Source: Pseudomonas reinekei | GTDB lineage: Bacteria > Pseudomonadota > Gammaproteobacteria > Pseudomonadales > Pseudomonadaceae | DNA: 64,000 bases | Assembly: GCF_001945365.1 (NCBI RefSeq) | Contig: NZ_MSTQ01000016.1 | Location: 50,704 to 114,703 of the forward strand | Direction of reading: 5' to 3' | Part shown: positions 7,805 to 16,466 of the stretch, one piece after another | Position numbering within the stretch: the stretch's first letter is position 1 | How the letters are laid out: every line of letters starts with the position of its first letter | The notes under the pieces: generated by a model | What the model was told of the DNA's origin: nothing | Seen by the model: the letters and a program-made list of their open reading frames with translations, nothing else | Database searches by the model: none | Program-made: the position numbers and the translations under genes

Positions 7805-10636
7805 TTAAACAGTAAAGGCGTCTTGCAGCAGTTTTTCCTGCTGCTCAGCGTGCATCGATGCATAACCGCATGCCGGTGCAGCAGAAGCCTCACGGCCCGC
7901 GTATTCGAGTACGAGAGACTTGTCGAGGTTGCTGATGCTGCGACGCATGTGGTGTTGGCTGCAGTACCACGCACCCTGGTTCATCGGCTCTTCCTGACAC
8001 CAAACGGCAGCTTTGACGTTGGTGTAAGGAGCCAGGACGTCTTTCAAGTCGTCCTCAGGGAATGGGTACAACTGCTCGATACGCACGATGGCGATATCGT
8101 CACGGCCTTCGGCACGGCGTTTTTCCAGCAGGTCGTAGTAGACCTTGCCGCTACACAGCACAACGCGCTCGACCTTTTTCGGGTCCAGGGCATCGATTTC
8201 CGGGATCACGGTCTGGAACGAACCTTCGGCCAGATCTTCCAGGGTCGAAATGGCCAGTTTATGACGCAACAGCGACTTCGGAGTCAGAACGATCAATGGC
8301 TTGCGCAGTGGGCGAATCACCTGACGGCGCAGCAAGTGATAAATCTGAGCCGGCGTGGTCGGTACGGCGACCTGAATGTTGTGCTCGGCGCACAGTTGCA
8401 GGTAGCGCTCCAGACGAGCCGACGAGTGCTCCGGACCCTGACCTTCATAACCGTGCGGCAGCAGCATGGTCAGACCGCAGAGACGGCCCCACTTGTGCTC
8501 GCCACTGGTGATGAACTGGTCAATAACCACCTGAGCGCCGTTGGCGAAGTCGCCGAACTGGGCTTCCCAGATCACCAACGCATCCGGCGTGGTGGTCGAG
8601 TAGCCGTATTCGAATGCCAACACTGCTTCTTCGGACAGGAACGAGTCGTACAGATCGAAACGTGGCTGGCCGTCGAACAGGTTCTGCAGCGGGATGTAGG
8701 TGCCCGCGTCTTTCTGGTTGTGCAGGACAGCGTGACGGTGCGAGAACGTACCGCGACCGATGTCCTGACCCGTCATGCGAATCGGGTGACCTTCGAACGC
8801 CAGGGTCGCGTACGCCATGGTTTCGGCGTAACCCCAGTTGATCGGCAGGCCGCCGGCTTGCATCTTCTGACGGTCTTCGTAGATTTTCGAGACCTGGCGC
8901 TGAACCACGAAGCCTTCCGGGATTTCCAGCAGCTTGGCGGACAGTTCCTGCAAGGTCTTGAGGTCGAAGCGAGTGTCGTGACGCGCAGTCCAGGCGTGAC
9001 CCAGATACGGACGCCAGTCCACGAACAACTCTTTGTTCGGCTCTTTGACCAGGCTTTTCACTACGTGCAGACCGTTGTCCAGCGCGTTGCGGTATTCGTC
9101 GACTTTCGCCTGAACACGCTCTGCGTCGAGCACACCGGCCTGGGTCAGATGATCGGCATACAGCTCACGGGTAGTGCGCTGCTTGGTGATCTGCTGATAC
9201 ATGATCGGCTGGGTGCCGCTTGGCTCGTCGGCCTCGTTATGGCCGCGACGACGGTAGCAGACCAGATCGATCACCACGTCACGCTTGAACTGCATGCGGT
9301 AGTCGATGGCAAGCTGGGTCACGAACAATACGGCTTCCGGGTCATCACCATTCACATGGAGGATCGGCGCCTGGATCATTTTCGCAACGTCGGTCGCGTA
9401 CTCGGTGGAACGCGAGTCCAGCGGGTTGCTGATGGTGAAACCGACCTGGTTGTTGATCACGATGTGCACAGTACCGCCGGTTTTGAAACCGCGGGTCTGC
9501 GACATCTGGAAGGTTTCCATCACCACACCCTGACCTGCGAAAGCAGCGTCACCGTGGATGGAGATCGGCAGAACTTTCTCACCGGTAGGGTCGTTACGAC
9601 GATCCTGACGGGCACGGACCGACCCCTCGACCACTGGCGATACGATTTCCAGGTGGGACGGGTTGAAGGCCATGGCCAGGTGAACTTCACCGCCGGTGGT
9701 CATCACGTTGGACGAGAAGCCCTGGTGGTATTTAACGTCACCGGAACCCAGTTCGACCTTTTTCTTGCCTTCGAACTCGTCGAACAACTCGCGCGGGTTC
9801 TTGCCGAAGGTGTTGACCAACACGTTCAGACGGCCACGGTGGGCCATGCCGATAACGATTTCCTTGGTGCCGTAGGAACCGGAACGCTGGATCAACTCGT
9901 CGAGCATCGGAATCAGGCTCTCGCCGCCTTCCAGACCGAAACGCTTGGTACCCGGGTATTTGGTGCCCAGGTATTTTTCCAGGCCTTCACCGGCAGTCAC
10001 GCGCTCAAGCAGATGGCTCTTGATGTCGGCGGAGTACGTCGGACGGCCGCGCACGCTTTCCAGACGCTGCTGGAACCACTGGCGCTGCTCGGAATCGGTG
10101 ATGTGCGTAAATTCAGCGCCGATGGTGCGGCAATATGTCTGCTGCAACGCTTCGTGAATTTCGCGTAGGCTCGCTTCCTCTTTGCCGATGAACAGGTCGC
10201 CGGCACGGAAGGTCGTATCAAGATCGGCATTGGTCAAGCCGTAATGATTGATCGACAGGTCTGCAGGTGCAGGACGCTGCCACAGCCCCAGCGGGTCAAG
10301 CTGGGCTGCCTGGTGGCCACGCATACGGTAGGCCTGGATCAATCGCAGCACTTCAACTTGCTTCTTCTCGTGCTCACTGCTCACGCTGCCGGCGGAAACC
10401 GGTTGGGCGCGGCGCTGGTTCTTTGCCAGCAAGACGAAATGATCGCGAATTGTGGAGTGCGAAACATCGGTGGCAGAGTTGCCGTCAGCAGGCAACTTCT
10501 GGAAGTAGGTGCGCCACTCTTCTGGCACAGCGTTAGGGTCGTGCAGGTAGAGCTCGTAGAGCTCTTCCACATAGGCAGCGTTACTACCGGACAGGTAGGC
10601 GCTGTTCCACATGCGCTGCATCACGCTTTCTTGCAT
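7805..10636 (-). CDS. sucA: 2-oxoglutarate dehydrogenase E1 component
   Basis: A 943-residue thiamine diphosphate enzyme that decarboxylates 2-oxoglutarate and succinylates SucB. The N-terminal NSAYLSGSNAAYVEELYELY segment is the conserved E2-binding start of SucA. The ThDP fold is visible as GMAHRGRLNVLVN, HGDAAFAGQG and NNQVGFT, and the C-terminal half has QFGDFANGAQVVIDQF. The length is normal. A GAGG site lies nine bases before the ATG. The 260-nt gap to sdhB upstream leaves room for a secondary promoter. Confidence 0.97.
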   Translation of the reverse strand: MQESVMQRMWNSAYLSGSNAAYVEELYELYLHDPNAVPEEWRTYFQKLPADGNSATDVSHSTIRDHFVLLAKNQRRAQPVSAGSVSSEHEKKQVEVLRLIQAYRMRGHQAAQLDPLGLWQRPAPADLSINHYGLTNADLDTTFRAGDLFIGKEEASLREIHEALQQTYCRTIGAEFTHITDSEQRQWFQQRLESVRGRPTYSADIKSHLLERVTAGEGLEKYLGTKYPGTKRFGLEGGESLIPMLDELIQRSGSYGTKEIVIGMAHRGRLNVLVNTFGKNPRELFDEFEGKKKVELGSGDVKYHQGFSSNVMTTGGEVHLAMAFNPSHLEIVSPVVEGSVRARQDRRNDPTGEKVLPISIHGDAAFAGQGVVMETFQMSQTRGFKTGGTVHIVINNQVGFTISNPLDSRSTEYATDVAKMIQAPILHVNGDDPEAVLFVTQLAIDYRMQFKRDVVIDLVCYRRRGHNEADEPSGTQPIMYQQITKQRTTRELYADHLTQAGVLDAERVQAKVDEYRNALDNGLHVVKSLVKEPNKELFVDWRPYLGHAWTARHDTRFDLKTLQELSAKLLEIPEGFVVQRQVSKIYEDRQKMQAGGLPINWGYAETMAYATLAFEGHPIRMTGQDIGRGTFSHRHAVLHNQKDAGTYIPLQNLFDGQPRFDLYDSFLSEEAVLAFEYGYSTTTPDALVIWEAQFGDFANGAQVVIDQFITSGEHKWGRLCGLTMLLPHGYEGQGPEHSSARLERYLQLCAEHNIQVAVPTTPAQIYHLLRRQVIRPLRKPLIVLTPKSLLRHKLAISTLEDLAEGSFQTVIPEIDALDPKKVERVVLCSGKVYYDLLEKRRAEGRDDIAIVRIEQLYPFPEDDLKDVLAPYTNVKAAVWCQEEPMNQGAWYCSQHHMRRSISNLDKSLVLEYAGREASAAPACGYASMHAEQQEKLLQDAFTV

Positions 10637-10896
10637 GCTTGGTCACCCTCGGTTAGGGGAACACCACCGGCGTCGACACCGAGCAAACTTGCAGAAGTCC
10701 GAATGCAGCGACCAAAACAAGCCACCTAGGATCACGCTGATAGTCCGGGTACCAGCCCGGATGCCCCTGCTTGTCTCATTTCTTCAAAATAAGAGCGGCA
10801 GCCTTATAAGCTGCTGCTCAGGTTAAAACTACGGCGCCGGTTGAAGCCTGCGCCGCAGCATCTACGGTACAGCGGTCTACGGGTACAGCAGCTGAA

Positions 10897-11601
10897 TCAC
10901 ACGCCGCTTTGCAGCAACATGTTACGAATGTGACCGATGGCCTTAGTCGGGTTCAGGCCTTTCGGACATACGTTGACGCAGTTCATGATCCCGCGGCAGC
11001 GGAATACGCTGAACGGGTCATCCAGCGAAGCCAGTCGCTCGGTCGTCTTGGTGTCACGGCTGTCTGCCAGGAAGCGGTACGCTTGCAGCAAAGCAGCTGG
11101 CCCCAGGAACTTGTCCGGGTTCCACCAGAAGGACGGGCAAGAGGTCGAGCAGCAAGCGCACAGGATGCACTCGTACAGACCGTCGAGCTTTTCGCGCTCT
11201 TCAGGGGACTGCAGACGCTCGATGGCCGGAGCCGGCGTGTCGTTCTGCAGGAATGGCTTAACCTTCTCGTATTGCTTGTAGAAGATGCTCATATCGACGA
11301 CCAGGTCACGGATAACCGGCAAACCTGGCAGAGGACGAACGATCAACTTGTTACCTTTTACAACAGCAGACAGCGGCGTGACGCAGGCCAGGCCGTTCTT
11401 GCCATTGATGTTCATGCCATCGGAACCGCATACGCCTTCACGGCAAGAGCGACGATAAGAGAAACCTTCGTCCTGCTCTTTGATCAGGGCCAGTACGTCC
11501 AGCACCATCAGGTCTTTACCACCGGTATCGACCTGGAATTCCTGCATGAACGGCGCGGCGTCCTGATCAGGGTTGTAACGATAAACGCTGACTTGCAACA
11601 T
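10897..11601 (-). CDS. sdhB: Succinate dehydrogenase iron-sulfur subunit
   Basis: A 234-residue protein, MLQVSVYRYNPDQDAAPF. The 2Fe-2S ferredoxin domain shows SCREGVCGSDGMNINGKNGLAC, and the C-terminal domain has the two clusters CILCACCSTSCP and CRGIMNCVNVCPKGLNP (4Fe-4S and 3Fe-4S). It passes electrons from SdhA to the membrane quinone site. The ATG at 11601 follows AAGGG at good spacing; an in-frame GTG three codons upstream is less likely. Eleven bases separate it from sdhA. Confidence 0.97.
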   Translation of the reverse strand: MLQVSVYRYNPDQDAAPFMQEFQVDTGGKDLMVLDVLALIKEQDEGFSYRRSCREGVCGSDGMNINGKNGLACVTPLSAVVKGNKLIVRPLPGLPVIRDLVVDMSIFYKQYEKVKPFLQNDTPAPAIERLQSPEEREKLDGLYECILCACCSTSCPSFWWNPDKFLGPAALLQAYRFLADSRDTKTTERLASLDDPFSVFRCRGIMNCVNVCPKGLNPTKAIGHIRNMLLQSGV

Positions 11602-11612
11602 GGCGGCCACCC

Positions 11613-13385
11613 TTAATAAGTCCGAATCTTAGGTTCAAAAGTCGGAACAGTCTTCGGCGAGAAGTTCACAGCACGCTTGGCCACGCGCTTGTCACCCGGG
11701 AAGTACAGGGTGTGGCACAGCCAGTTTTCGTCGTCACGATCTTCGAAGTCTTCACGGGCGTGAGCGCCGCGGGACTCTTTACGAACTTCAGCAGCAATGG
11801 CGGTAGCTTCAGCTACTTCCAGCAGGTTCTGCAGTTCCAGAGCCTCGATACGTGCGGTGTTGAACGCCTGCGACTTATCGTTGATCTTGACGTTGGCGAT
11901 GCGCTTGCGCAGGTCAGCCAGCTGGGCAATACCCTTCTGCATGTATTCGCCGGTACGGAATACACCGAAGTAGTTCTGCATGCAGTTTTGCAGTTCGCGA
12001 CGCAGGGTAGCCACGTCTTCGCCTTCTGTACGCTCGTTCAGAGCGGACAGACGCGCCAGGGCAGCTTCGATGTTGGCGTCGGTGGCGTCATCGTATTCGA
12101 TGCCGTCGGTCAGTGCTTTTTCCAGGTGCAGGCCGGCAGCGCGACCGAATACCACCAGGTCGAGCAGCGAGTTGCCGCCCAGACGGTTGGCACCGTGAAC
12201 CGATACGCAAGCCACTTCGCCCACTGCGAACAAGCCTGGGATGATTGCGTCTACGCCGTCGGCGTCCTGAGTGATCGCCTGGCCATGAATGTTGGTGGCA
12301 ACGCCGCCCATCATATAGTGGCAAGTCGGAACAACAGGAACCGGAGCAACCACCGGGTCAACGTGTGCAAACGTCTTGGACAGTTCGCAGATGCCTGGTA
12401 GACGGCTGTGCAGCACTTCCTCGCCCAAGTGGTCGAGTTTGAGCATTACGTGGTCGCCATTCGGACCGCAACCGTTACCGGCAATGATTTCCTTAACCAT
12501 CGAACGGGCAACGACGTCACGACCGGCAAGGTCTTTGGCGTTCGGAGCATAACGCTCCATGAAACGCTCGCCGTGCTTGTTGATCAGGTAACCACCCTCA
12601 CCACGGCAACCTTCTGTAACCAGTACACCGGCACCGGCGATGCCGGTCGGGTGGAACTGCCACATTTCAATGTCTTGTACCGGCACGCCGGCACGCAGTG
12701 CCATACCAACGCCGTCACCGGTGTTGATCAGGGCATTGGTGGTCGAAGCGTAGATACGACCTGCACCGCCGGTAGCCAGTACGGTGGCCTTGGCGCGAAT
12801 GTAGGTGGTTTCACCAGTTTCGATGCAGATGGCGATAACGCCGACGAATTCGCCTTGAGCGTTTTTCACCAGGTCAACCGCGTAGTACTCGTTCAGGAAC
12901 GTGGTACCGGCTTTCAGGTTGCCTTGATAAAGGGTGTGCAGCAGAGCGTGACCGGTACGGTCGGATGCCGCGCAAGTACGCGCAGCTTGGCCGCCTTTAC
13001 CGTAGTCCTTGGACTGACCACCGAACGGACGCTGATAGATGCGGCCTTGCTCGGTACGGGAGAACGGCAAACCCATGTGGTCCAGTTCGAAAACTGCGGC
13101 CGGGCCTTCCTGACACATGTATTCGATAGCGTCCTGGTCACCGATGTAGTCGGAACCCTTGACGGTATCGTACATGTGCCAGCGCCAGTCATCGTTCGGG
13201 TCAGCCGACGCGATGGCGCAGGTGATGCCGCCCTGGGCGGATACAGTGTGCGAACGAGTCGGGAAAACCTTGGTGATCACGGCAGTCTTGTGACCGCCCT
13301 GCGCCAGTTGCAGCGCAGCGCGCATGCCGGCACCGCCACCACCAATAATGATGGCGTCGAAAGAAATCGTTGGAATGTTAGCCAT
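11613..13385 (-). CDS. sdhA: Succinate dehydrogenase flavoprotein subunit
   Basis: A 590-residue flavoprotein of normal length. The FAD-binding motif IIGGGGAGMRAALQLA is near the N-terminus, and SHTVSAQGGITCA marks the covalent-flavin histidine region. Further on, the succinate/fumarate site includes HPTGIAGAGVLVTEGCRGEGGYL and RLGGNSLLDLVVFGRAAG. It oxidises succinate to fumarate on the cytoplasmic face. It is placed between sdhD (3 nt) and sdhB in the same transcript. Confidence 0.98.
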   Translation of the reverse strand: MANIPTISFDAIIIGGGGAGMRAALQLAQGGHKTAVITKVFPTRSHTVSAQGGITCAIASADPNDDWRWHMYDTVKGSDYIGDQDAIEYMCQEGPAAVFELDHMGLPFSRTEQGRIYQRPFGGQSKDYGKGGQAARTCAASDRTGHALLHTLYQGNLKAGTTFLNEYYAVDLVKNAQGEFVGVIAICIETGETTYIRAKATVLATGGAGRIYASTTNALINTGDGVGMALRAGVPVQDIEMWQFHPTGIAGAGVLVTEGCRGEGGYLINKHGERFMERYAPNAKDLAGRDVVARSMVKEIIAGNGCGPNGDHVMLKLDHLGEEVLHSRLPGICELSKTFAHVDPVVAPVPVVPTCHYMMGGVATNIHGQAITQDADGVDAIIPGLFAVGEVACVSVHGANRLGGNSLLDLVVFGRAAGLHLEKALTDGIEYDDATDANIEAALARLSALNERTEGEDVATLRRELQNCMQNYFGVFRTGEYMQKGIAQLADLRKRIANVKINDKSQAFNTARIEALELQNLLEVAEATAIAAEVRKESRGAHAREDFEDRDDENWLCHTLYFPGDKRVAKRAVNFSPKTVPTFEPKIRTY

Positions 13386-13388
13386 GAA

Positions 13389-13757
13389 TCAGATACCCCA
13401 GAGAATCTGCACACCCCAGACGAAGTAAGCGAACATCGCAATGCCGCATACTGCCTGGAAAAGGAAACGTACTGCAGTCGCGGACTTGCCCAGCGCCATC
13501 GGCGTCAGGTAGTCGGTCGCGATGGTCCACATGCCGACCCAGGCGTGAGCGCCCAGGGCCACAAGGGCCAGCAGACTGAAGATACGCATCCCGTTGTGGG
13601 CGAACAGGCCGTGCCATTGGTCGTAGCCAATGCCCGGGTTCGCAGCGAGGTATCCGATCAGGAAGATAAAATAAGCCGCGAGAACGACCGCAGACACACG
13701 TTGCGCCATCCAGTCATAAAGACCGGAACGCGAAAGGTTCGTAACGCTGGTTACCAT
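13389..13757 (-). CDS. sdhD: Succinate dehydrogenase membrane anchor subunit D
   Basis: A 122-residue protein starting MVTSVTNLSRSGLYDWMAQRVSAVVL, with three hydrophobic helices (about residues 20-38, 55-78, 90-115). The SGLYDWMAQRVSA segment is the conserved quinone-site end, and HAWVGMWTIATDYL contains the helix II haem/quinone region. The start at 13757 overlaps sdhC by seven bases; the TTG two codons upstream is not needed. Confidence 0.94.
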   Translation of the reverse strand: MVTSVTNLSRSGLYDWMAQRVSAVVLAAYFIFLIGYLAANPGIGYDQWHGLFAHNGMRIFSLLALVALGAHAWVGMWTIATDYLTPMALGKSATAVRFLFQAVCGIAMFAYFVWGVQILWGI

Positions 13758-14125
13758 ATCCAAACTCCTGCCAGAACGATCAACACCACGGAAACGGCGA
13801 TGATAATTTTCGAGCCCAGGCGGCCGCCTTCAAGCGTCTCACCGATGCCCATATCCATGATCAAGTGGCGCACACCGGCTACCAGGTGATAGAGCAGAGC
13901 GGACAGGAGGCCCCATGCTACGAACTTGGCCAGCGGGCTGGTCAAGCATGCCTTCACCTCGGCAAAACCTTCCTCGGAACCCAAAGACTTGCCCAATGCA
14001 TAAAGCATGAAGCCAAGGCCCAGGAAGAGAATGATGCCGGAAACACGGTGAAGAAACGACGTAACGCCGGTGATGGGGAGTTTGATGGTCCTTAGGTCTA
14101 GGTTTACAGGTCGTTGGCTTTTCAC
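13751..14125 (-). CDS. sdhC: Succinate dehydrogenase cytochrome b556 subunit C
   Basis: A protein of about 124 residues, VKSQRPVNLDLRTIKLPITGVTSFLHRVSG. The SFLHRVSG motif and the HLVAGVRHLIMDMG haem-ligand histidine are conserved in SdhC, and three membrane helices are visible. The start is uncertain: no ATG lies where homologues usually begin (four codons before this valine, here GAA), so I use the GTG at 14125; an in-frame TTG at 14158 with an AGGGG site nearby is the alternative. It is the first gene of the sdh-suc transcript. Confidence 0.88.
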   Translation of the reverse strand: MKSQRPVNLDLRTIKLPITGVTSFLHRVSGIILFLGLGFMLYALGKSLGSEEGFAEVKACLTSPLAKFVAWGLLSALLYHLVAGVRHLIMDMGIGETLEGGRLGSKIIIAVSVVLIVLAGVWIW

Positions 14126-14259
14126 GGCTTTTTTTTCACACTGAAGAGCCCCTAACAATCAGGGCAAAGTTGTTGGGGAGTGCACTGGTCAGGTAACCAC
14201 CACCCTGGGATGCGACCCCCAATAAAGCAGGCCCAAAAGCCCTTGGCGGTCGGTGGCCG

Positions 14260-14288
14260 AGTATAGACAGTTAGGCTACTAATGACAA
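14260..14288 (-). promoter_or_regulatory. Sigma70-type promoter of sdhCDAB-suc
   Basis: On the minus strand TTGTCA (14288-14283), a 17-base spacer and TATACT (14265-14260) make a near-consensus promoter. It would start transcription about 130 nt upstream of the sdhC start and faces away from gltA. Confidence 0.75.
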
Positions 14289-14402
14289 CGCAAAGACCTA
14301 ACCCAAACAGCGGATTGCGCAACGGACATAAAAGGCGTAAATGGCAGGCAATTTCGAGAAAAAAGTACGGTTAAAGCCTTCTGGAGCAAGACTTTAGGCA
14401 AA

Positions 14403-14430
14403 TTGACATTCGAATTTATCTCACTATAGT
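14403..14430 (+). promoter_or_regulatory. Sigma70-type promoter of gltA
   Basis: TTGACA (14403-14408), a 16-base spacer and TATAGT (14425-14430) give a strong match. The expected start is near 14437, leaving a leader of about 50 nt with AGGAGG before the gltA ATG. The sdhC and gltA -35 regions are about 115 bp apart, so a shared regulator could act on both. Confidence 0.8.
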
Positions 14431-14488
14431 GGTGCGGGCCCTGCGTGGGGGGTCTGTCTGATGATTTCAAGCATAAATAGGAGGCCAC

Positions 14489-15778
14489 ATGGCTGACAAA
14501 AAAGCGCAGTTGATCATCGAGGGCGCAGCCCCCGTCGAGCTGCCCATTTTAACCGGCACCGTTGGTCCCGATGTTATCGATGTTCGGGGCCTGACGGCCA
14601 CGGGCCGTTTCACCTTTGACCCAGGTTTCATGTCGACCGCCTCTTGCGAATCGAAGATCACCTATATCGACGGCGACAACGGCATCCTGCTGCACCGCGG
14701 CTACCCGATCGAACAGCTGGCTGAAAAGTCGGACTATCTGGAAACCTGCTATCTGCTGCTCAACGGCGAACTGCCGACTGCAGAACAGAAGGCCCAGTTC
14801 GTCAGCACCGTGAAGAACCACACCATGGTTCACGAGCAGCTGAAGACCTTCTTCAACGGCTTCCGTCGCGACGCTCACCCGATGGCCGTGATGTGCGGCG
14901 TAGTCGGCGCCCTCTCGGCGTTCTATCACGACTCCCTGGACATCAATAACCCGCAGCATCGCGAAATCTCCGCGATCCGCCTGGTTGCCAAGATGCCAAC
15001 CCTGGCAGCGATGGTTTACAAGTACTCCATGGGCCAACCCATGATGTACCCGCGCAACGACCTGACGTACGCGGAAAACTTCCTGCACATGATGTTCAAC
15101 ACCCCGTGCGAGATCAAACCGATCAGCCCGGTACTCGCCAAGGCCATGGACCGGATCTTCATCCTCCACGCCGACCACGAGCAGAACGCATCGACTTCCA
15201 CCGTGCGCCTGGCAGGTTCTTCGGGTGCCAACCCGTTCGCCTGTATTGCCGCCGGTATCGCCGCACTGTGGGGCCCTGCCCACGGCGGCGCCAACGAAGC
15301 CGTTCTGACCATGCTCGATGAAATTGGCGATGTTTCGAACATCGACAAGTACATCGCCAAGGCCAAGGACAAGAACGATCCGTTCAAACTGATGGGCTTC
15401 GGTCACCGCGTTTACAAAAACCGCGACCCACGCGCCACCGTGATGAAGCAGACCTGCGACGAAGTGTTGAAGGAACTGGGCATCCAGAACGATCCGCAAC
15501 TCGAACTGGCCATGCGCCTGGAAGAGATCGCCCTGACCGACCCGTACTTCATCGAACGCTCGCTGTACCCGAACGTCGACTTCTACTCGGGGATCATCCT
15601 CAAGGCGATCGGCATTCCAACCAGCATGTTCACCGTGATCTTCGCCCTGGCGCGGACCGTTGGCTGGATCTCCCACTGGAAAGAAATGCTCTCCAGCCCG
15701 TACAAGATTGGCCGTCCGCGCCAGCTGTACACCGGCTACGAGTCGCGTGACATCACCAAGCTGGAAGACCGCAAGTAA
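14489..15778 (+). CDS. gltA: Citrate synthase
   Basis: A 429-residue type II (hexameric, NADH-sensitive class) citrate synthase. It contains the citrate-synthase signature GFGHRVYKNRDPR with an active-site histidine, LHADHEQNASTSTVRL with another catalytic histidine, and the C-terminal GRPRQLYTGYESRD. It condenses oxaloacetate and acetyl-CoA. AGGAGG is optimally placed before the ATG. It is monocistronic: its own promoter precedes it and a terminator follows. It is divergent from sdhC, as is usual in gammaproteobacteria. Confidence 0.98.
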   Translation: MADKKAQLIIEGAAPVELPILTGTVGPDVIDVRGLTATGRFTFDPGFMSTASCESKITYIDGDNGILLHRGYPIEQLAEKSDYLETCYLLLNGELPTAEQKAQFVSTVKNHTMVHEQLKTFFNGFRRDAHPMAVMCGVVGALSAFYHDSLDINNPQHREISAIRLVAKMPTLAAMVYKYSMGQPMMYPRNDLTYAENFLHMMFNTPCEIKPISPVLAKAMDRIFILHADHEQNASTSTVRLAGSSGANPFACIAAGIAALWGPAHGGANEAVLTMLDEIGDVSNIDKYIAKAKDKNDPFKLMGFGHRVYKNRDPRATVMKQTCDEVLKELGIQNDPQLELAMRLEEIALTDPYFIERSLYPNVDFYSGIILKAIGIPTSMFTVIFALARTVGWISHWKEMLSSPYKIGRPRQLYTGYESRDITKLEDRK

Positions 15779-15814
15779 GATCAGTCTTGCTGTAGCGTGT
15801 TGAGTTGCACCGGG

Positions 15815-15850
15815 AACGGCCTCTATTTATATAGGGGCCGTTTTTGTTTG
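15815..15850 (+). terminator. Terminator of gltA
   Basis: AACGGCCTCTAT (15815-15826) pairs with ATAGGGGCCGTT (15831-15842), with one mismatch, and a run of T follows. It lies 36 nt past the gltA stop. Confidence 0.85.
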
Positions 15851-15868
15851 TGCGCTTTTTTTGGTGGT

Positions 15869-16354
15869 GTACATATCCGTTTTTGCGGTAATGGCGACCA
15901 TTGGTTTCGCTCTTACAACGAGTTACTTGGAAAAACGGAACGCCGCCCGGCCCCAAGTAATCAAGGGCTCTTGCCCCTTTCGTTCGGTGCCTCGCCAAGG
16001 CTCGGCATGCCCTCGCTCTTCACCACTCATCAGGCCGAGCGTTAGCTCGCCTGCAGCTCTTGATCTTGATCCACCCGCCCCATCGGGAGGCTGATTGGAG
16101 GTGTTCATCCGGGGATGGGCGCGCAGCGCCGTTCGACGCAGTCGAACTCATCGCATGTAGGTACCAGCGAAGCCAACCGGAGGGCGATGCCCCCGGATGA
16201 ATGCCGGAGCGAAGGAACCCCAAGCCCAGGCGAGGGGCCGGACGCTCGGGGCGAGCGCTTTTTTTGCTTACTTTTTTTGAGGCGCTTGTTAAAAAAGTGA
16301 GTCGCCGTAAGGGCGAAACCCTAAGCCGCCGTTACCGCAGGAATGGATATGTAC
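15869..16354. mobile_element. 486-bp non-coding repeat element with long terminal inverted repeats (MITE-like)
   Basis: The ends GTACATATCC (15869-15878) and GGATATGTAC (16345-16354) are perfect inverted repeats. They continue as imperfect inverted repeats for about 60 bp (GCGGTAATGGCG against GCGGTAACGGCG; GGTTTCGCTCTTAC against GGTTTCGCCCTTAC). Inside are a second pair, TTCATCCGGGG (16104-16114) and CCCCGGATGAA (16191-16201), and a hairpin GTTCGAC-GCA-GTCGAAC (16131-16147). Short open frames occur on both strands but none has a plausible start, composition or family. I recall similar sequences as dispersed repeats in pseudomonads; copy number cannot be tested here. It fills most of the 690-bp gap between gltA and actP. 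Confidence 0.7.
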
Positions 16355-16396
16355 GCGATCAACAAAAAACCGGTCGGCTGACCGATAACCGCCCAA

Positions 16397-16435
16397 TAAA
16401 AAATGCCCCGATCTTCCGACCGAGGCATTTCTGTT
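16397..16435 (-). terminator. Terminator of actP
   Basis: On the minus strand a stem formed by AATGCCTCGGTC and GATCGGGGCATT, with a short GGAA loop, is followed by TTTTTTA. It lies about 30 nt beyond the actP stop. Confidence 0.8.
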
Positions 16436-16466
16436 CAACACAAATTACACAGACAAACTCTAAGCC

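Noticed and set aside
6632..10168. A 1178-codon open frame on the plus strand across sucB and sucA
   Set aside because: It is antisense to two clear suc genes, caused by high-GC codon bias; the translation is rich in His, Gln and Arg with no domain.
15797..16300. Several short open frames inside the 486-bp repeat element
   Set aside because: They conflict on both strands, lack ribosome-binding sites and family similarity; the inverted-repeat structure explains the sequence better.
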